Under the pieces are notes generated by a model. The model saw only the letters and a list, made by a program, of their open reading frames with translations, was not told the origin of the DNA and searched no databases. Positions 57,207 to 64,000 of a stretch of 64,000 nt of DNA are shown one piece after another (within the stretch, counting starts at the first letter, position 1; every line of letters starts with the position of its first letter). A program made the position numbers and the translations under genes. The stretch is from Pelosinus fermentans DSM 17108 (lineage in GTDB: Bacteria > Bacillota > Negativicutes > DSM-13327), in assembly GCF_000271485.2 (NCBI RefSeq), contig NZ_AKVN02000001.1, positions 2,257,501 to 2,321,500 on the forward strand, given 5' to 3'.

Positions 57207-57211
57207 AGTAG

Positions 57212-57252
57212 GACAACCAATAACAGTAAATGCTGTTATTGGTTGTTTTTTT
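57212..57252 (+). terminator. Intrinsic terminator after thioredoxin
   Basis: ACAACCAATAACAG pairs with CTGTTATTGGTTGT (14 bp) around a 6-base loop, followed by TTTTTTT. It separates the thioredoxin transcript from feoB. Confidence 0.9.
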
Positions 57253-57257
57253 GTTCT

Positions 57258-57301
57258 AATTATGTTGCTGATGGAATAGACAATAGCAACATAATTTTTA
57301 A
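57258..57301 (+). promoter_or_regulatory. Second perfect hairpin in the feoB leader
   Basis: AATTATGTTGCT (57258-57269) pairs exactly with AGCAACATAATT (57285-57296) across a 15-base loop and is followed by TTTTAAG. It lies 20-60 bp before the feoB start. It could be an operator, attenuator or second terminator. No Fur-box consensus is obvious. Confidence 0.45.
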
Positions 57302-57320
57302 GAGTGGGGGGCCGGAACTA

Positions 57321-58577
57321 TTGGCAAAAGTAGTTTTAGTTGGTTCGCCTAACGTTGGTAAAAGTGTAATATTTAACTACCTAACTGGTCAATATGTGGC
57401 AGTATCCAATTATCCAGGAACCACAGTTGATATTTCTCGGGGATATAGCAAAATAAATGGAAAAGTATATGAATTTATTGATACTCCGGGTATGTACTCT
57501 CTTATACCCATTACAGAGGAAGAGAGAGTATCACGAATGTTATTGTGCCAGGAGAAGCCGGATATTGTATTACATGTAATTGATGCTAAAAATATTCGTA
57601 GAATGCTACATCTTACGCTGCAGCTTATTGATATGGGCTTCCCTGTTATATTAGTTGTAAATTTGATAGATGAAGCAAAGAAAAATGGTATTTATTTAAA
57701 ACTAGAGTGTTTATCTGAAATTTTGGGAATTCCAGTTATTGCTACCATTGCCACAAAAGGTCTTGGTCTAGGAAAGATTAAAGAAGAAGTTCAAGAGTAT
57801 TCGTGTGGTAAACCTCGCTTTTCTTTACTGTTTTCTCCTAATATAGAACAAGCTATTCATTCTATCAGTGCTAAAATAAAAGGAGAGTATGGCTTATCTC
57901 GTCGTATGACAGCTCTTTTACTTATACAAGGCGATAAAATATTGTATGCATTGGCAAATCATAAGGAACGTGCATTTCCAGAAATTTTAGCAGAGGTCAA
58001 TAAGCTTAATTCTTATTACCAATATGATATGGAATATGTTCTAGCTGTAGAGCGGCAGCGTGCAATTGATCGTATTTGTGACTCTGTTCTGGAGGAAAGA
58101 AAGATATATTCGCGAGGTGTGGGCGAAACATTAAGCCGTTTAACTAGGGAGCCTGCTACAGGCATACCTATTTTATGTTTAGTAATATTTTTTGGAATCT
58201 ATCAATTTGTAGGGAAATTTGGAGCAGGGTTTTTAGTTGAGTATTTAGATCTGAATCTCTTTGTTCCTTATATAAATCCTTTAATGGAATATTATGTATA
58301 TCAATATATGCCTTGGGATTGGTTACAATCATTAATAATGGGGAAATATGGATTTTTTACTTTAGGGTTCCGCTATGCATTTATTATTATTTTACCGATT
58401 GTTAGTACCTTTTTCTTTATGTTTGCCATTCTAGAAGATAGTGGATATTTACCTCGCTTAGCCATGTTAATGGATTTTATATTTAAAAAAATTGGATTAA
58501 ATGGCAGAGCTGTAATTCCTTTCGCCTTGGGATTAGGCTGCGGCACAATGGCAGTTATGGTGAGAAGTAAAAGATAA
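57321..58577 (+). pseudogene. feoB: FeoB N-terminal part, interrupted by recombinase element
   Basis: Ferrous iron permease, 5' part. From TTG 57321 (GGGGGG at 57305-57310) it encodes the G domain with G1 GSPNVGKS (residues 8-15), GTTVDISRG (G2) and DTPGMYSL (G3), then the start of the membrane permease region. Residues 1-414 are FeoB and end in GCGTMAVMV. The frame then enters foreign DNA, adds RSKR and stops at 58577. An ATG at 57243 is in frame but inside a terminator, so I reject it. The 3' part lies at 61562-62257. Joining at the shared TGGT restores about 644 residues, a normal FeoB length. Confidence 0.92.
58558..58561 (+). repeat. Left attachment core (TGGT) of the feoB element
   Basis: The last bases shared with intact feoB: GCAGTTATGGT, then GAGAAG of the element. 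A 2-bp core within TGGT is expected for a serine recombinase; the sequence alone allows any crossover within these four bases. Confidence 0.75.
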
Positions 58578-58592
58578 AAATTCTGATAAAGA

Positions 58593-60044
58593 CTACACCT
58601 TAAAACGGATTTTTATCGGTGCCACGCGATGATCAATGTAGAATTTCCAACCTAGTTTTTCAATGATAGCCCGCCGTTCAATAAAGGATTTTGCGGCAAA
58701 AAATTCTTCAGGATGTATTTTTGCAGTACTTTTAGGATTCGAAGAAAGTTTAATAAGCGACTCAGAAAGCGTTTGAAGTTCTTTTTTCAAATGATTAAGT
58801 TCTTTTTCTGCATCATTAGAAGTTAGCATGCCTTCACTAAACCATCGAAGAATTGTTGTTTGTTTCTTTTGAAGTTCACTTTGGTGATTTTTGATAGATT
58901 TTATTTGGCCAGCGTTAGACGCCGTACTATTTTGTGGGACAAGCAAAAGCTGTTCTTTATTATTCTTTATAATAGTACAGAGATGTTTCCATACGACTTC
59001 ATCAATTTCAAGTGATGAAATCGCTGGGTTACCACAGGGGACTAGCGATTTATCACTTCCTCCTGAGTTACATTTATACCAGGTATATTCTTTACCAGAT
59101 GAATGTTTCTTAGAATGAGCAGACAAGCTATAACCGCAAACTGAACATTTAAGGAAGTTGCGCAGCAGATATTCATGCTTTGTGTTACGTGGGCTTTTAC
59201 GTTTATTTTCAGTTAGAATCTGTCGTACTTTTTGGAATTGATCAATTGTTACAATCGGAGTAATAGGGATTGGAATCCAATCTTCTTGTGGTCTAGATAT
59301 CTTTTTACGTTTATATTGACTGATTTTCTTTTCATATTTATTAAAAGACCATTTGGTGCCAGCGTATTTTTCATCCGTTAAGATTCGATAAATCATAGAA
59401 AGAGTAAAAGGCTTATCCCGCTGGTTCGTGATGTTTTGCTGACGCAGAAAGATAGCAATATCTTTAATTGTAACTTTCTTGCTAAGATACAAATCATAGA
59501 TCATTTGTACGACTGCAGCTTCAGCTTGGTGGACGATATATGTACTATTCTCATCATCCCAGTCGTAGCCATAGGCACGACTTTTCTGAATCATCTTGCC
59601 GCTCCGTGCTTTGGCACGTTTACCACGTAATGTACGTTCACGAATTTTAGCTTTTTCAAAGGCACTGATGGCGCCACGAATCGAGAAGAATAAACGCCCT
59701 TCAGGTGAAGCATCGTAGCTGCCAGTTACAAAATATAGCTTTGTATTCAATTTTTCGATTTCATCAGCTAATAGCAATTGATTCGTTAAGTTGCGGCTAA
59801 GACGATCAGGATCATAAACAATGACATTTTTTATTTTTTTATTATGCAGATCATCTCTTAGACGATCGAGGGCAGGTCTTTCTAAATATTCGCCACTATA
59901 ACCATCATCAATATATTCGGAGCTGCTAGAGGTTTCCAATCCAAGTTTAGCAGCATGCTCATGGCAAGTGCGAATTTGGTCACCAATCGAATAGCCTATT
60001 TCTGCTTGAAGGTCTGTACTTACACGGCAGTAAATCGCATTCAT
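58593..60044 (-). CDS. Large serine recombinase
   Basis: 483-residue site-specific recombinase. The resolvase domain opens MNAIYCRVSTDLQ with Arg7 and catalytic Ser9, followed by DDGYSGEYLERPALDRLRDD and VYDPDRLSRNL. The Recombinase domain (about 160-290) has YGYDWDD and ILTDEKYAGTKW. A zinc ribbon follows (CSVCGYSLSAH ... CNSGG ... PCGNPAI), then a long coiled coil. GGGAGG lies 6 bases before its ATG. It reads toward the left end of the element, ending about 30 bp from the core. It is similar in architecture to SpoIVCA (skin excision) and TndX; it most likely integrates and excises this element. Confidence 0.95.
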   Translation of the reverse strand: MNAIYCRVSTDLQAEIGYSIGDQIRTCHEHAAKLGLETSSSSEYIDDGYSGEYLERPALDRLRDDLHNKKIKNVIVYDPDRLSRNLTNQLLLADEIEKLNTKLYFVTGSYDASPEGRLFFSIRGAISAFEKAKIRERTLRGKRAKARSGKMIQKSRAYGYDWDDENSTYIVHQAEAAVVQMIYDLYLSKKVTIKDIAIFLRQQNITNQRDKPFTLSMIYRILTDEKYAGTKWSFNKYEKKISQYKRKKISRPQEDWIPIPITPIVTIDQFQKVRQILTENKRKSPRNTKHEYLLRNFLKCSVCGYSLSAHSKKHSSGKEYTWYKCNSGGSDKSLVPCGNPAISSLEIDEVVWKHLCTIIKNNKEQLLLVPQNSTASNAGQIKSIKNHQSELQKKQTTILRWFSEGMLTSNDAEKELNHLKKELQTLSESLIKLSSNPKSTAKIHPEEFFAAKSFIERRAIIEKLGWKFYIDHRVAPIKIRFKV

Positions 60045-60270
60045 TGCATCCTCCCGAAAAGTAAGATTTATTAGAAAGGCGGTATATAGATTAGAGGAAA
60101 TTGTATTTTTTTGTAGGGTATAACAGGAAATCGTAAATTAAAATAGAAAATAATTATAGAGTGGTGTTGTAAAGCAAGGGATTATTTCTGCATAAAATTG
60201 ATATTTTTTATCCTACTATAAATCGTATTGCTGTAGGAATAAGGGGAAATACATATGGGAGGAGCGTTTT

Positions 60271-61131
60271 ATGTTAAAAAAAAGAAAATTACTGATAGAA
60301 AAATTTAAGAAGTATATCATGCTTTTTATCGGATCTATCTTTACCGCTGTGGGATTAGAGGAATTTTTGGTTCCAAATCAAATCATTGATGGCGGTATTG
60401 TGGGCATATCAATTATGGCAAGTCATTTGACTTCAATGCCTTTAAGTATATTTCTGGTATTGTTAAATCTACCTTTTATATATTTAGGTTATACACAGAT
60501 CGGAAAAACATTTGCCATATCAACTATTTTTTCAATATTTTCCTTAGCCTATTGGGTTTCTATTTTTCATCCTATATCAGAAGTTACGAGAGATCCTTTT
60601 TTGTCAGCTGTTTTTGGCGGGATTATTATTGGAATTGGAGTTGGCTTAATTATTCGATATGGTGGATCTTTAGATGGCACGGAAATTGTGGCTATTATAT
60701 TAGATAAAAAAACGGGGTTTTCTATAGGTGAAATAGTCATGTTTTTTAATATTTTTATCTTAGCTAGTGCAGGGTTTATTTTTAGCTGGGATAAAGCAAT
60801 GTATTCTTTGGTAGCCTATTTTATTGCTTTTAAGGTTATAGACATAACCATTGAAGGGTTAGATGAGTCAAAAGGCATCCTGATTGTTTCGGATAATCCA
60901 GATGAAATAGCTGATGCTTTAATGGCTCGTTTAGGAAGGGGAGTGACAATTCTTCATGGTGAAGGTGGATACTCAGGTGATTATAAAAAAATTCTTTATT
61001 CTGTTCTTACTCGACTTGAAATTGCTAAACTCAAAGCGATTGTAAAGGAGAAGGACGAAAATGCTTTCATTACAATAACAGATGTACATGATGCCATGGG
61101 CGGCAGAGTAAAGAAAAAAGCAATACATTAG
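60271..61131 (+). CDS. YitT family membrane protein (DUF161/DUF2179)
   Basis: 286 residues with about five membrane spans in the first 200 (YIMLFIGSIFTAVGLEEFLV; SIFLVLLNLPFIYLGY; LSAVFGGIIIGIGVGLII) and a C-terminal cytosolic DUF2179 domain (GILIVSDNPDEIADALMARLGRGVTILHGE). YitT proteins are widespread; their substrates are not established. GGGAGGAG precedes the ATG. It is the only non-recombination cargo gene of the element and is divergent from the recombinase, with 226 bp between them. Confidence 0.93.
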   Translation: MLKKRKLLIEKFKKYIMLFIGSIFTAVGLEEFLVPNQIIDGGIVGISIMASHLTSMPLSIFLVLLNLPFIYLGYTQIGKTFAISTIFSIFSLAYWVSIFHPISEVTRDPFLSAVFGGIIIGIGVGLIIRYGGSLDGTEIVAIILDKKTGFSIGEIVMFFNIFILASAGFIFSWDKAMYSLVAYFIAFKVIDITIEGLDESKGILIVSDNPDEIADALMARLGRGVTILHGEGGYSGDYKKILYSVLTRLEIAKLKAIVKEKDENAFITITDVHDAMGGRVKKKAIH

Positions 61132-61185
61132 TAAGACTTTTATTGTCACACCAAATATATATTAGATTGCATGATAAAATATACT

Positions 61186-61256
61186 TGAAGACGTATGTTG
61201 ATAAAGGAAGACACAGCTGCTAAAGCTGTCTCTTCCTTTATCAACATACGTCTTCA
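61186..61256 (+). repeat. 71-bp inverted repeat, 33-bp arms, after the YitT gene
   Basis: The left arm 61186-61218 and right arm 61224-61256 are complementary over 33 bases with one mismatch and a 5-base loop (GCTAA). It begins TGAAGACGTATGTTG and ends with the exact complement. The following bases are TTTATAG, a weak T-run. It may be the YitT terminator, but it is far longer than needed for that. Confidence 0.9.
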
Positions 61257-61341
61257 TTTATAGAATAACATCTGGTGATGTTTTCACCAATTTATTAATA
61301 TTAGACAAGGAGCAGAGCATATACCCTATGGGGGGATGAAA

Positions 61342-61479
61342 ATGGAGGTTGTTTTTGAGTATGAATTTGATGGTATTGTATATCCGGAAAATAATCCACC
61401 ACCAAAACTCATTAATGATTTACTAGATGCTTTAGAACCTTTTCTGCTACCTACTCTTAATCTGAATCAAGCCGAGTAA
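61342..61479 (+). CDS. Small 45-residue ORF in the element
   Basis: ATG 61342 with GGGGGG (about 61330-61335) upstream, ending TAA 61479. The product starts MEVVFEYEFDGIVYPENNPP and is acidic with a Pro-rich middle and hydrophobic LLDALEPFLLPTL near the end. No family recognised. It is the only other plausible gene in the right 420 bp of the element. A recombination directionality factor would be a reasonable guess for its role, but nothing in the sequence proves it. Confidence 0.5.
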   Translation: MEVVFEYEFDGIVYPENNPPPKLINDLLDALEPFLLPTLNLNQAE

Positions 61480-61549
61480 TATCGGCTGAAATGAAAATGG
61501 ACAAGGGCAAAGCTTTTTCTTGGAGAGTAAGAGCTTTTTATGATTTTGT

Positions 61550-62257
61550 ATGTTACGTGTGGTAACGCGAACATTGGAAACACGCCGAGAAAGAATATTA
61601 GCTACTTTCTTATTGTCTTTAACCATACCTTGTTCGGCACAGCTTGGTGTTATATTAGCATTATTGTCGGATTCATTTTTATCTCTAACTATATGGGGGT
61701 GTTATGTCCTCATCATTTTTGGAATCGTTGGAAGGTTGTCAGGAAGTTTGTTACCTGGCAATTCTAGTTCATTTTATATGGAAATACCACCTTTGCGCCT
61801 GCCGATGTTATCAAATGTATTACATAAGGCTTTTATTCGTATGTGGTGGTATTTTATAGAAATCCTGCCGATTTTCATAATAACTAGCATTGTTTTATGG
61901 ATTGGTGATCGAGCTGGCGTTCTAACCTATATCATATATTCGATGCAGCCGGTTATGAGTTCACTTAGTTTGCCAATCGAAACAGCTCAACCATTTCTAC
62001 TGGGGTTTTTCCGCAGAGATTATGGTGCTGCTGGGTTATATGAAATGGTTACTAGTCATAGTTTAAGTAAAGAGCAGCTTTTAATTGCTAGTGTAACATT
62101 GACCTTATTTGTACCTTGTATTGCGCAAGCAGCGGTAATGATAAAAGAACGAGGGTTATTTATTTCAATTATAATGTTATTTGCGATTATCTTTTTGGCC
62201 TTTATGGGAGGTTTGCTGCTTTCTAAAATATTACCGATTCTTAATCTTACTTTGTAG
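61550..62257 (+). pseudogene. feoB: FeoB C-terminal part, downstream of the element
   Basis: Encodes the second half of the FeoB permease: TRTLETRRERILATFLLSLT, PCSAQLGVILALLS, then several membrane spans (YVLIIFGIVGRLSGSLL; FIEILPIFIITSIVLWIG) and FLLGFFRRDYGAAGLYEM, ending at 62257. FeoB sequence proper starts at 61562; an ATG at 61550 inside the element could start it but has no good ribosome site. Without the N-terminal G domain it should not work alone. Orientation and frame match the 5' part, so a clean excision would reunite them. Confidence 0.92.
61560..61563 (+). repeat. Right attachment core (TGGT) of the feoB element
   Basis: TACGTG of the element, then TGGT, then AACGCGAACATTGG of feoB. 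It repeats the left core in direct orientation, the arrangement needed for excision. Confidence 0.75.
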
Positions 62258-62293
62258 AATATATTCTTTACTCTGAAAAAGGGAGTGGACGAT

Positions 62294-62521
62294 ATGGCTC
62301 ACCTTATACCAATTGTTAGGTGTAAAAAAAATACGATGGTACATGTTGTGCGTCTATTATCAACAAGTGGGGATCATTTACGCAAACTAACAGCTTTAGG
62401 GGTATTGCCTGGGGTGAAAATAGAAATTTTACAAACCTATCCTGCCTATGTGTTAAAAATAGGATATACACAAATTGCTTTAGATTATGAAATAGCAAAG
62501 AATATTATTGTTGTTCCATAA
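62294..62521 (+). CDS. feoA: FeoA-type ferrous iron transport protein
   Basis: 75 residues from ATG 62294 (GGGAG at 62281-62285, 8 bases upstream; the GTG at 62285 overlaps that site). The SH3-like FeoA fold shows DHLRKLTALGVLPGVKIEIL and GYTQIALDYEIAKNIIV. FeoA is a cytosolic partner needed for FeoB activity. Here it follows feoB, the reverse of the more common feoA-feoB order, and was probably co-transcribed with the intact permease gene. Confidence 0.88.
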   Translation: MAHLIPIVRCKKNTMVHVVRLLSTSGDHLRKLTALGVLPGVKIEILQTYPAYVLKIGYTQIALDYEIAKNIIVVP

Positions 62522-62569
62522 TTAAAAGGGAATGTGCTTGATGCTAGTGGTTTTAGATTATACCAAGTC

Positions 62570-62779
62570 TTAATCAGAAGCGTTATTTTCTATAGCTTTA
62601 TTTAAAGCGCTGATTAATGTCGTTATGTCGATGCCGTGAGCTGCTGCTCCTTGTCCAATATTCTCAAATCGTGCAGCTGCACAACCAAAACATCCCATAC
62701 CATGATCGCGAAAAACAGCAACCGTCTGGGGATATTGTTCAACAACTTCTGAAATTCTCATATTTTCGGTAATAAGCAT
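62570..62779 (-). CDS. DUF1858 redox-disulfide domain protein
   Basis: 69 residues from ATG at 62779 on the minus strand (AGGAGG 5-6 bases upstream). MRISEVVEQYPQTVAVFRDHGMGCFGCAAA, split here as adjacent blocks, is the DUF1858 pattern with CFGC as the paired cysteines (about residues 28-31). The family is often found with hybrid-cluster or anaerobic redox proteins. Convergent with feoA. The role is unknown beyond a probable redox disulfide. Confidence 0.88.
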   Translation of the reverse strand: MLITENMRISEVVEQYPQTVAVFRDHGMGCFGCAAARFENIGQGAAAHGIDITTLISALNKAIENNASD

Positions 62780-62932
62780 AAACAACCTCCTAATATATAA
62801 TTATTAATACATAGTTTTAGCGAACGATACTATTTTATACGAACTAGAGGCTAGTATTTTTTGCAAAAGAGAGGTAGAATATTGTAGATAAAGATAAAAT
62901 AGGGGTCATATGATAAAAGGCGGTGGCAAAAA

Positions 62933-63754
62933 TTGAATATAAAAAAGGGGCAAATTAATATTGTAATAGGTTTAATAATTATTTTTTTCTTGATTGCCCT
63001 TTCTAAAATCGGTACCCATTCAGTAGTAGCAAGCTATAATAAAAACAATCCTATTAATCTTCAAGAAGTACCTATTTTAAATTATCATAAAGTGGATATA
63101 TTAAATCATGCTTTATCTATTTCACCACGAGAGTTTGAAGACCAAATGGAGTATTTATATCAAAATGGTTATCATACGATTACTCCTGATCAACTTATGG
63201 CTTATTTAAAATCGGGTAAACCATTGCCGGACAAACCGATTTTGATTACCTTTGATGATGGCTATCTTGATAATTATACAAATGCATATCCTATTTTGAA
63301 AAAATACGGTTTTACAGGAACTATTTTTATTGTCACGAATTTTATTAGTAAAGATGAGCGGTTTATGACTTGGGATCAAATAAAAGAAATGCAGCAAAAC
63401 GGTATGATTTTTGGCTCTCATACTGCAAATCATAAATCCCTTACAGGTCTTACGAAGGAACAAGTTCTAGATGAACTTAGCCAATCCCGTGATGAAATAG
63501 CCCGCCAATTAGGTAAGGCTCCCAAGTATTTTGCCTATCCAACGGGCACTTATAATGAAGAAATTGAAGACATGGTGAGAAAAACAGGATATAAGGCCGC
63601 ATTCACCATTGAATATGGGCAGGTTAGTGCTGATAGCGATGTGTTTCTTTTGCAGCGTATTCCTATTTTTAAAGGGCAAAAAACGTTTCGAAGTTTCTTC
63701 ATTCGCTTAAACGGTGCACCCGTCTTAGAAGAACTGGGTATTATAAAAAATTAA
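62933..63754 (+). CDS. Polysaccharide deacetylase (NodB family)
   Basis: 273 residues from TTG 62933 (AAAGGCGGTGG upstream). One N-terminal span (INIVIGLIIIFFLIALSKIG) anchors it outside the membrane. The NodB domain has VPILNYHKVD, the catalytic ILITFDDGYLDNYTNAYPIL (TFDDG, about residue 105), FGSHTANHKSL (HxxxH, about 162) and YFAYPTGTYNEE. It likely deacetylates peptidoglycan or another N-acetyl glycan. Stand-alone, followed by a terminator. Confidence 0.94.
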   Translation: MNIKKGQINIVIGLIIIFFLIALSKIGTHSVVASYNKNNPINLQEVPILNYHKVDILNHALSISPREFEDQMEYLYQNGYHTITPDQLMAYLKSGKPLPDKPILITFDDGYLDNYTNAYPILKKYGFTGTIFIVTNFISKDERFMTWDQIKEMQQNGMIFGSHTANHKSLTGLTKEQVLDELSQSRDEIARQLGKAPKYFAYPTGTYNEEIEDMVRKTGYKAAFTIEYGQVSADSDVFLLQRIPIFKGQKTFRSFFIRLNGAPVLEELGIIKN

Positions 63755-63772
63755 ATATTTCAGATAAGAACT

Positions 63773-63812
63773 AGGACAAAAGACTTTGAAGATGGGTCTT
63801 TTGTCTTTTATT
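63773..63812 (+). terminator. Intrinsic terminator after the deacetylase gene
   Basis: GACAAAAGAC pairs with GTCTTTTGTC around a 10-base loop and is followed by TTTTATTTTT. It isolates the deacetylase from the mraZ operon. Confidence 0.85.
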
Positions 63813-63932
63813 TTTAAATGATGAAGAATTCCTTAAGGATTAAGAAGGATTTTATTTTATAAAGATAGAACACTAAAAGTGGGTAATTGTGGTGGGAAGT
63901 GGTAGAGGAATCAAAATGGTGGTGGTAAAATT

Positions 63933-64000
63933 ATGTTAATGGGTGAGTACCTTCATACGATTGATGATAAGGGAAGACTCATTTTACCTGCCAAGTTCCG
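63933..64000 (+). CDS. mraZ: MraZ, 5' end only (cut by window)
   Basis: ATG 63933 with GGTGGTGG upstream; the 22 visible residues MLMGEYLHTIDDKGRLILPA then KF match the start of MraZ (GEYxHTIDxKGRLxxPAKFR). MraZ is the AbrB-like regulator at the head of the division and cell wall (dcw) cluster. The rest lies beyond base 64000. A second ATG at 63939 is possible. Confidence 0.93.
   Translation, partial: MLMGEYLHTIDDKGRLILPAKF

Larger units (their letters stand above)
58558..61563. mobile_element. 3.0-kb serine-recombinase element inserted in feoB
   Basis: The element is bounded by TGGT at 58558-58561 and at 61560-61563 (3,002 bp from one copy to the other). It carries a large serine recombinase whose stop is about 30 bp from the left end, a YitT-type membrane protein, a 71-bp near-perfect inverted repeat and a 45-codon ORF. 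Removing one TGGT plus the interior joins ATG GT to A ACG CGA ACA, coding MVTRTLETRRER, the conserved FeoB sequence. The target is thus the coding sequence of a highly conserved motif, as is common for serine integrases. No phage structural or conjugation genes are present. Confidence 0.88.

Noticed and set aside
57243..57320. In-frame ATG extending feoB upstream
   Set aside because: It lies inside the T-run of the thioredoxin terminator and the extra residues are unlike FeoB; TTG 57321 has a strong GGGGGG site.
61186..61256. Long inverted repeat as a transposon end pair (MITE)
   Set aside because: The arms are only 5 bases apart, there is no flanking target duplication visible, and it follows the YitT stop; a hairpin RNA or terminator is simpler.
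61540..61767. 75-codon plus-strand frame MILYVTCGNANIG...
   Set aside because: It overlaps the feoB 3' half in another frame; the feoB frame has clear homology.

Overview
The window is a dense, low-GC (about high 30s percent by eye) Firmicutes chromosome segment. Gene order and content point to a motile, flagellated member of the Negativicutes, most like Pelosinus/Sporomusa relatives. The markers are topA-trmFO-(xerC)-hslV-hslU-codY feeding directly into a very large fla/che operon, then rpsB-tsf-pyrH-frr-uppS-cdsA-dxr-rseP-ispG-proS. Nearly everything reads on the plus strand, with frequent TTG/GTG starts, strong GGAGG ribosome sites and many 1-8 bp overlaps. The genus is an inference from synteny, not a search result.

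Layout: 1-62 is the 3' part of tRNA-Asn. 227-1051 is a zinc-ribbon protein behind a perfect 30-bp palindrome. 1188-4419 holds folate genes folP-folB-folK and a lipid glycosyltransferase. 4556-12260 holds dprA, topA, trmFO, a decayed xerC, hslV, hslU and codY. 12630-41287 is the flagellar/chemotaxis operon (flgB to cheD and a small membrane protein), followed by fliA, fapA and two flagellar-operon-end genes up to 44699. It encodes the rod/hook parts, MS/C-ring, export apparatus, FlhF/FlhG placement GTPases, a PilZ protein and the CheA/B/W/C/D/Y pathway. motAB, the filament genes and cheR are not here. 44882-54967 holds translation (rpsB, tsf, frr, proS), UMP kinase, isoprenoid (uppS, dxr, ispG), phospholipid (cdsA) and site-2 protease genes. 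55104-57206 holds small stress/redox genes. 57321-62521 is the iron uptake locus feoB-feoA. 62570-64000 holds a DUF1858 protein, a polysaccharide deacetylase and the start of mraZ, the head of the division/cell-wall cluster.

The most interesting object is in the feo locus. The ferrous-iron permease gene feoB is split by a compact element of 3,002 bp. The element carries a large serine recombinase at its left end, a YitT-family membrane protein, a very long RNA-like hairpin and a 45-codon ORF. The two gene halves end in the same 4-bp TGGT. Joining them there rebuilds an uninterrupted feoB of about 644 codons in frame, across the conserved TRTLETRRER segment. This looks like a small, precisely excisable gene-interrupting element, comparable in logic to skin in sigK but far smaller.

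Other notable points: (i) xerC is reduced to a remnant in which the N-terminal start of the protein is joined to its last residues, with a frameshift and a stop; (ii) the flagellar hook protein FlgE has an insertion of about 190 residues, almost all Ala/Thr/Asp/Val, with AANDALT heptads; (iii) rpsB has a structured leader; (iv) a lone ferredoxin half-motif lies between frr and uppS; (v) a CodY-like site lies just downstream of a promoter-like sequence ahead of the flagellar operon.
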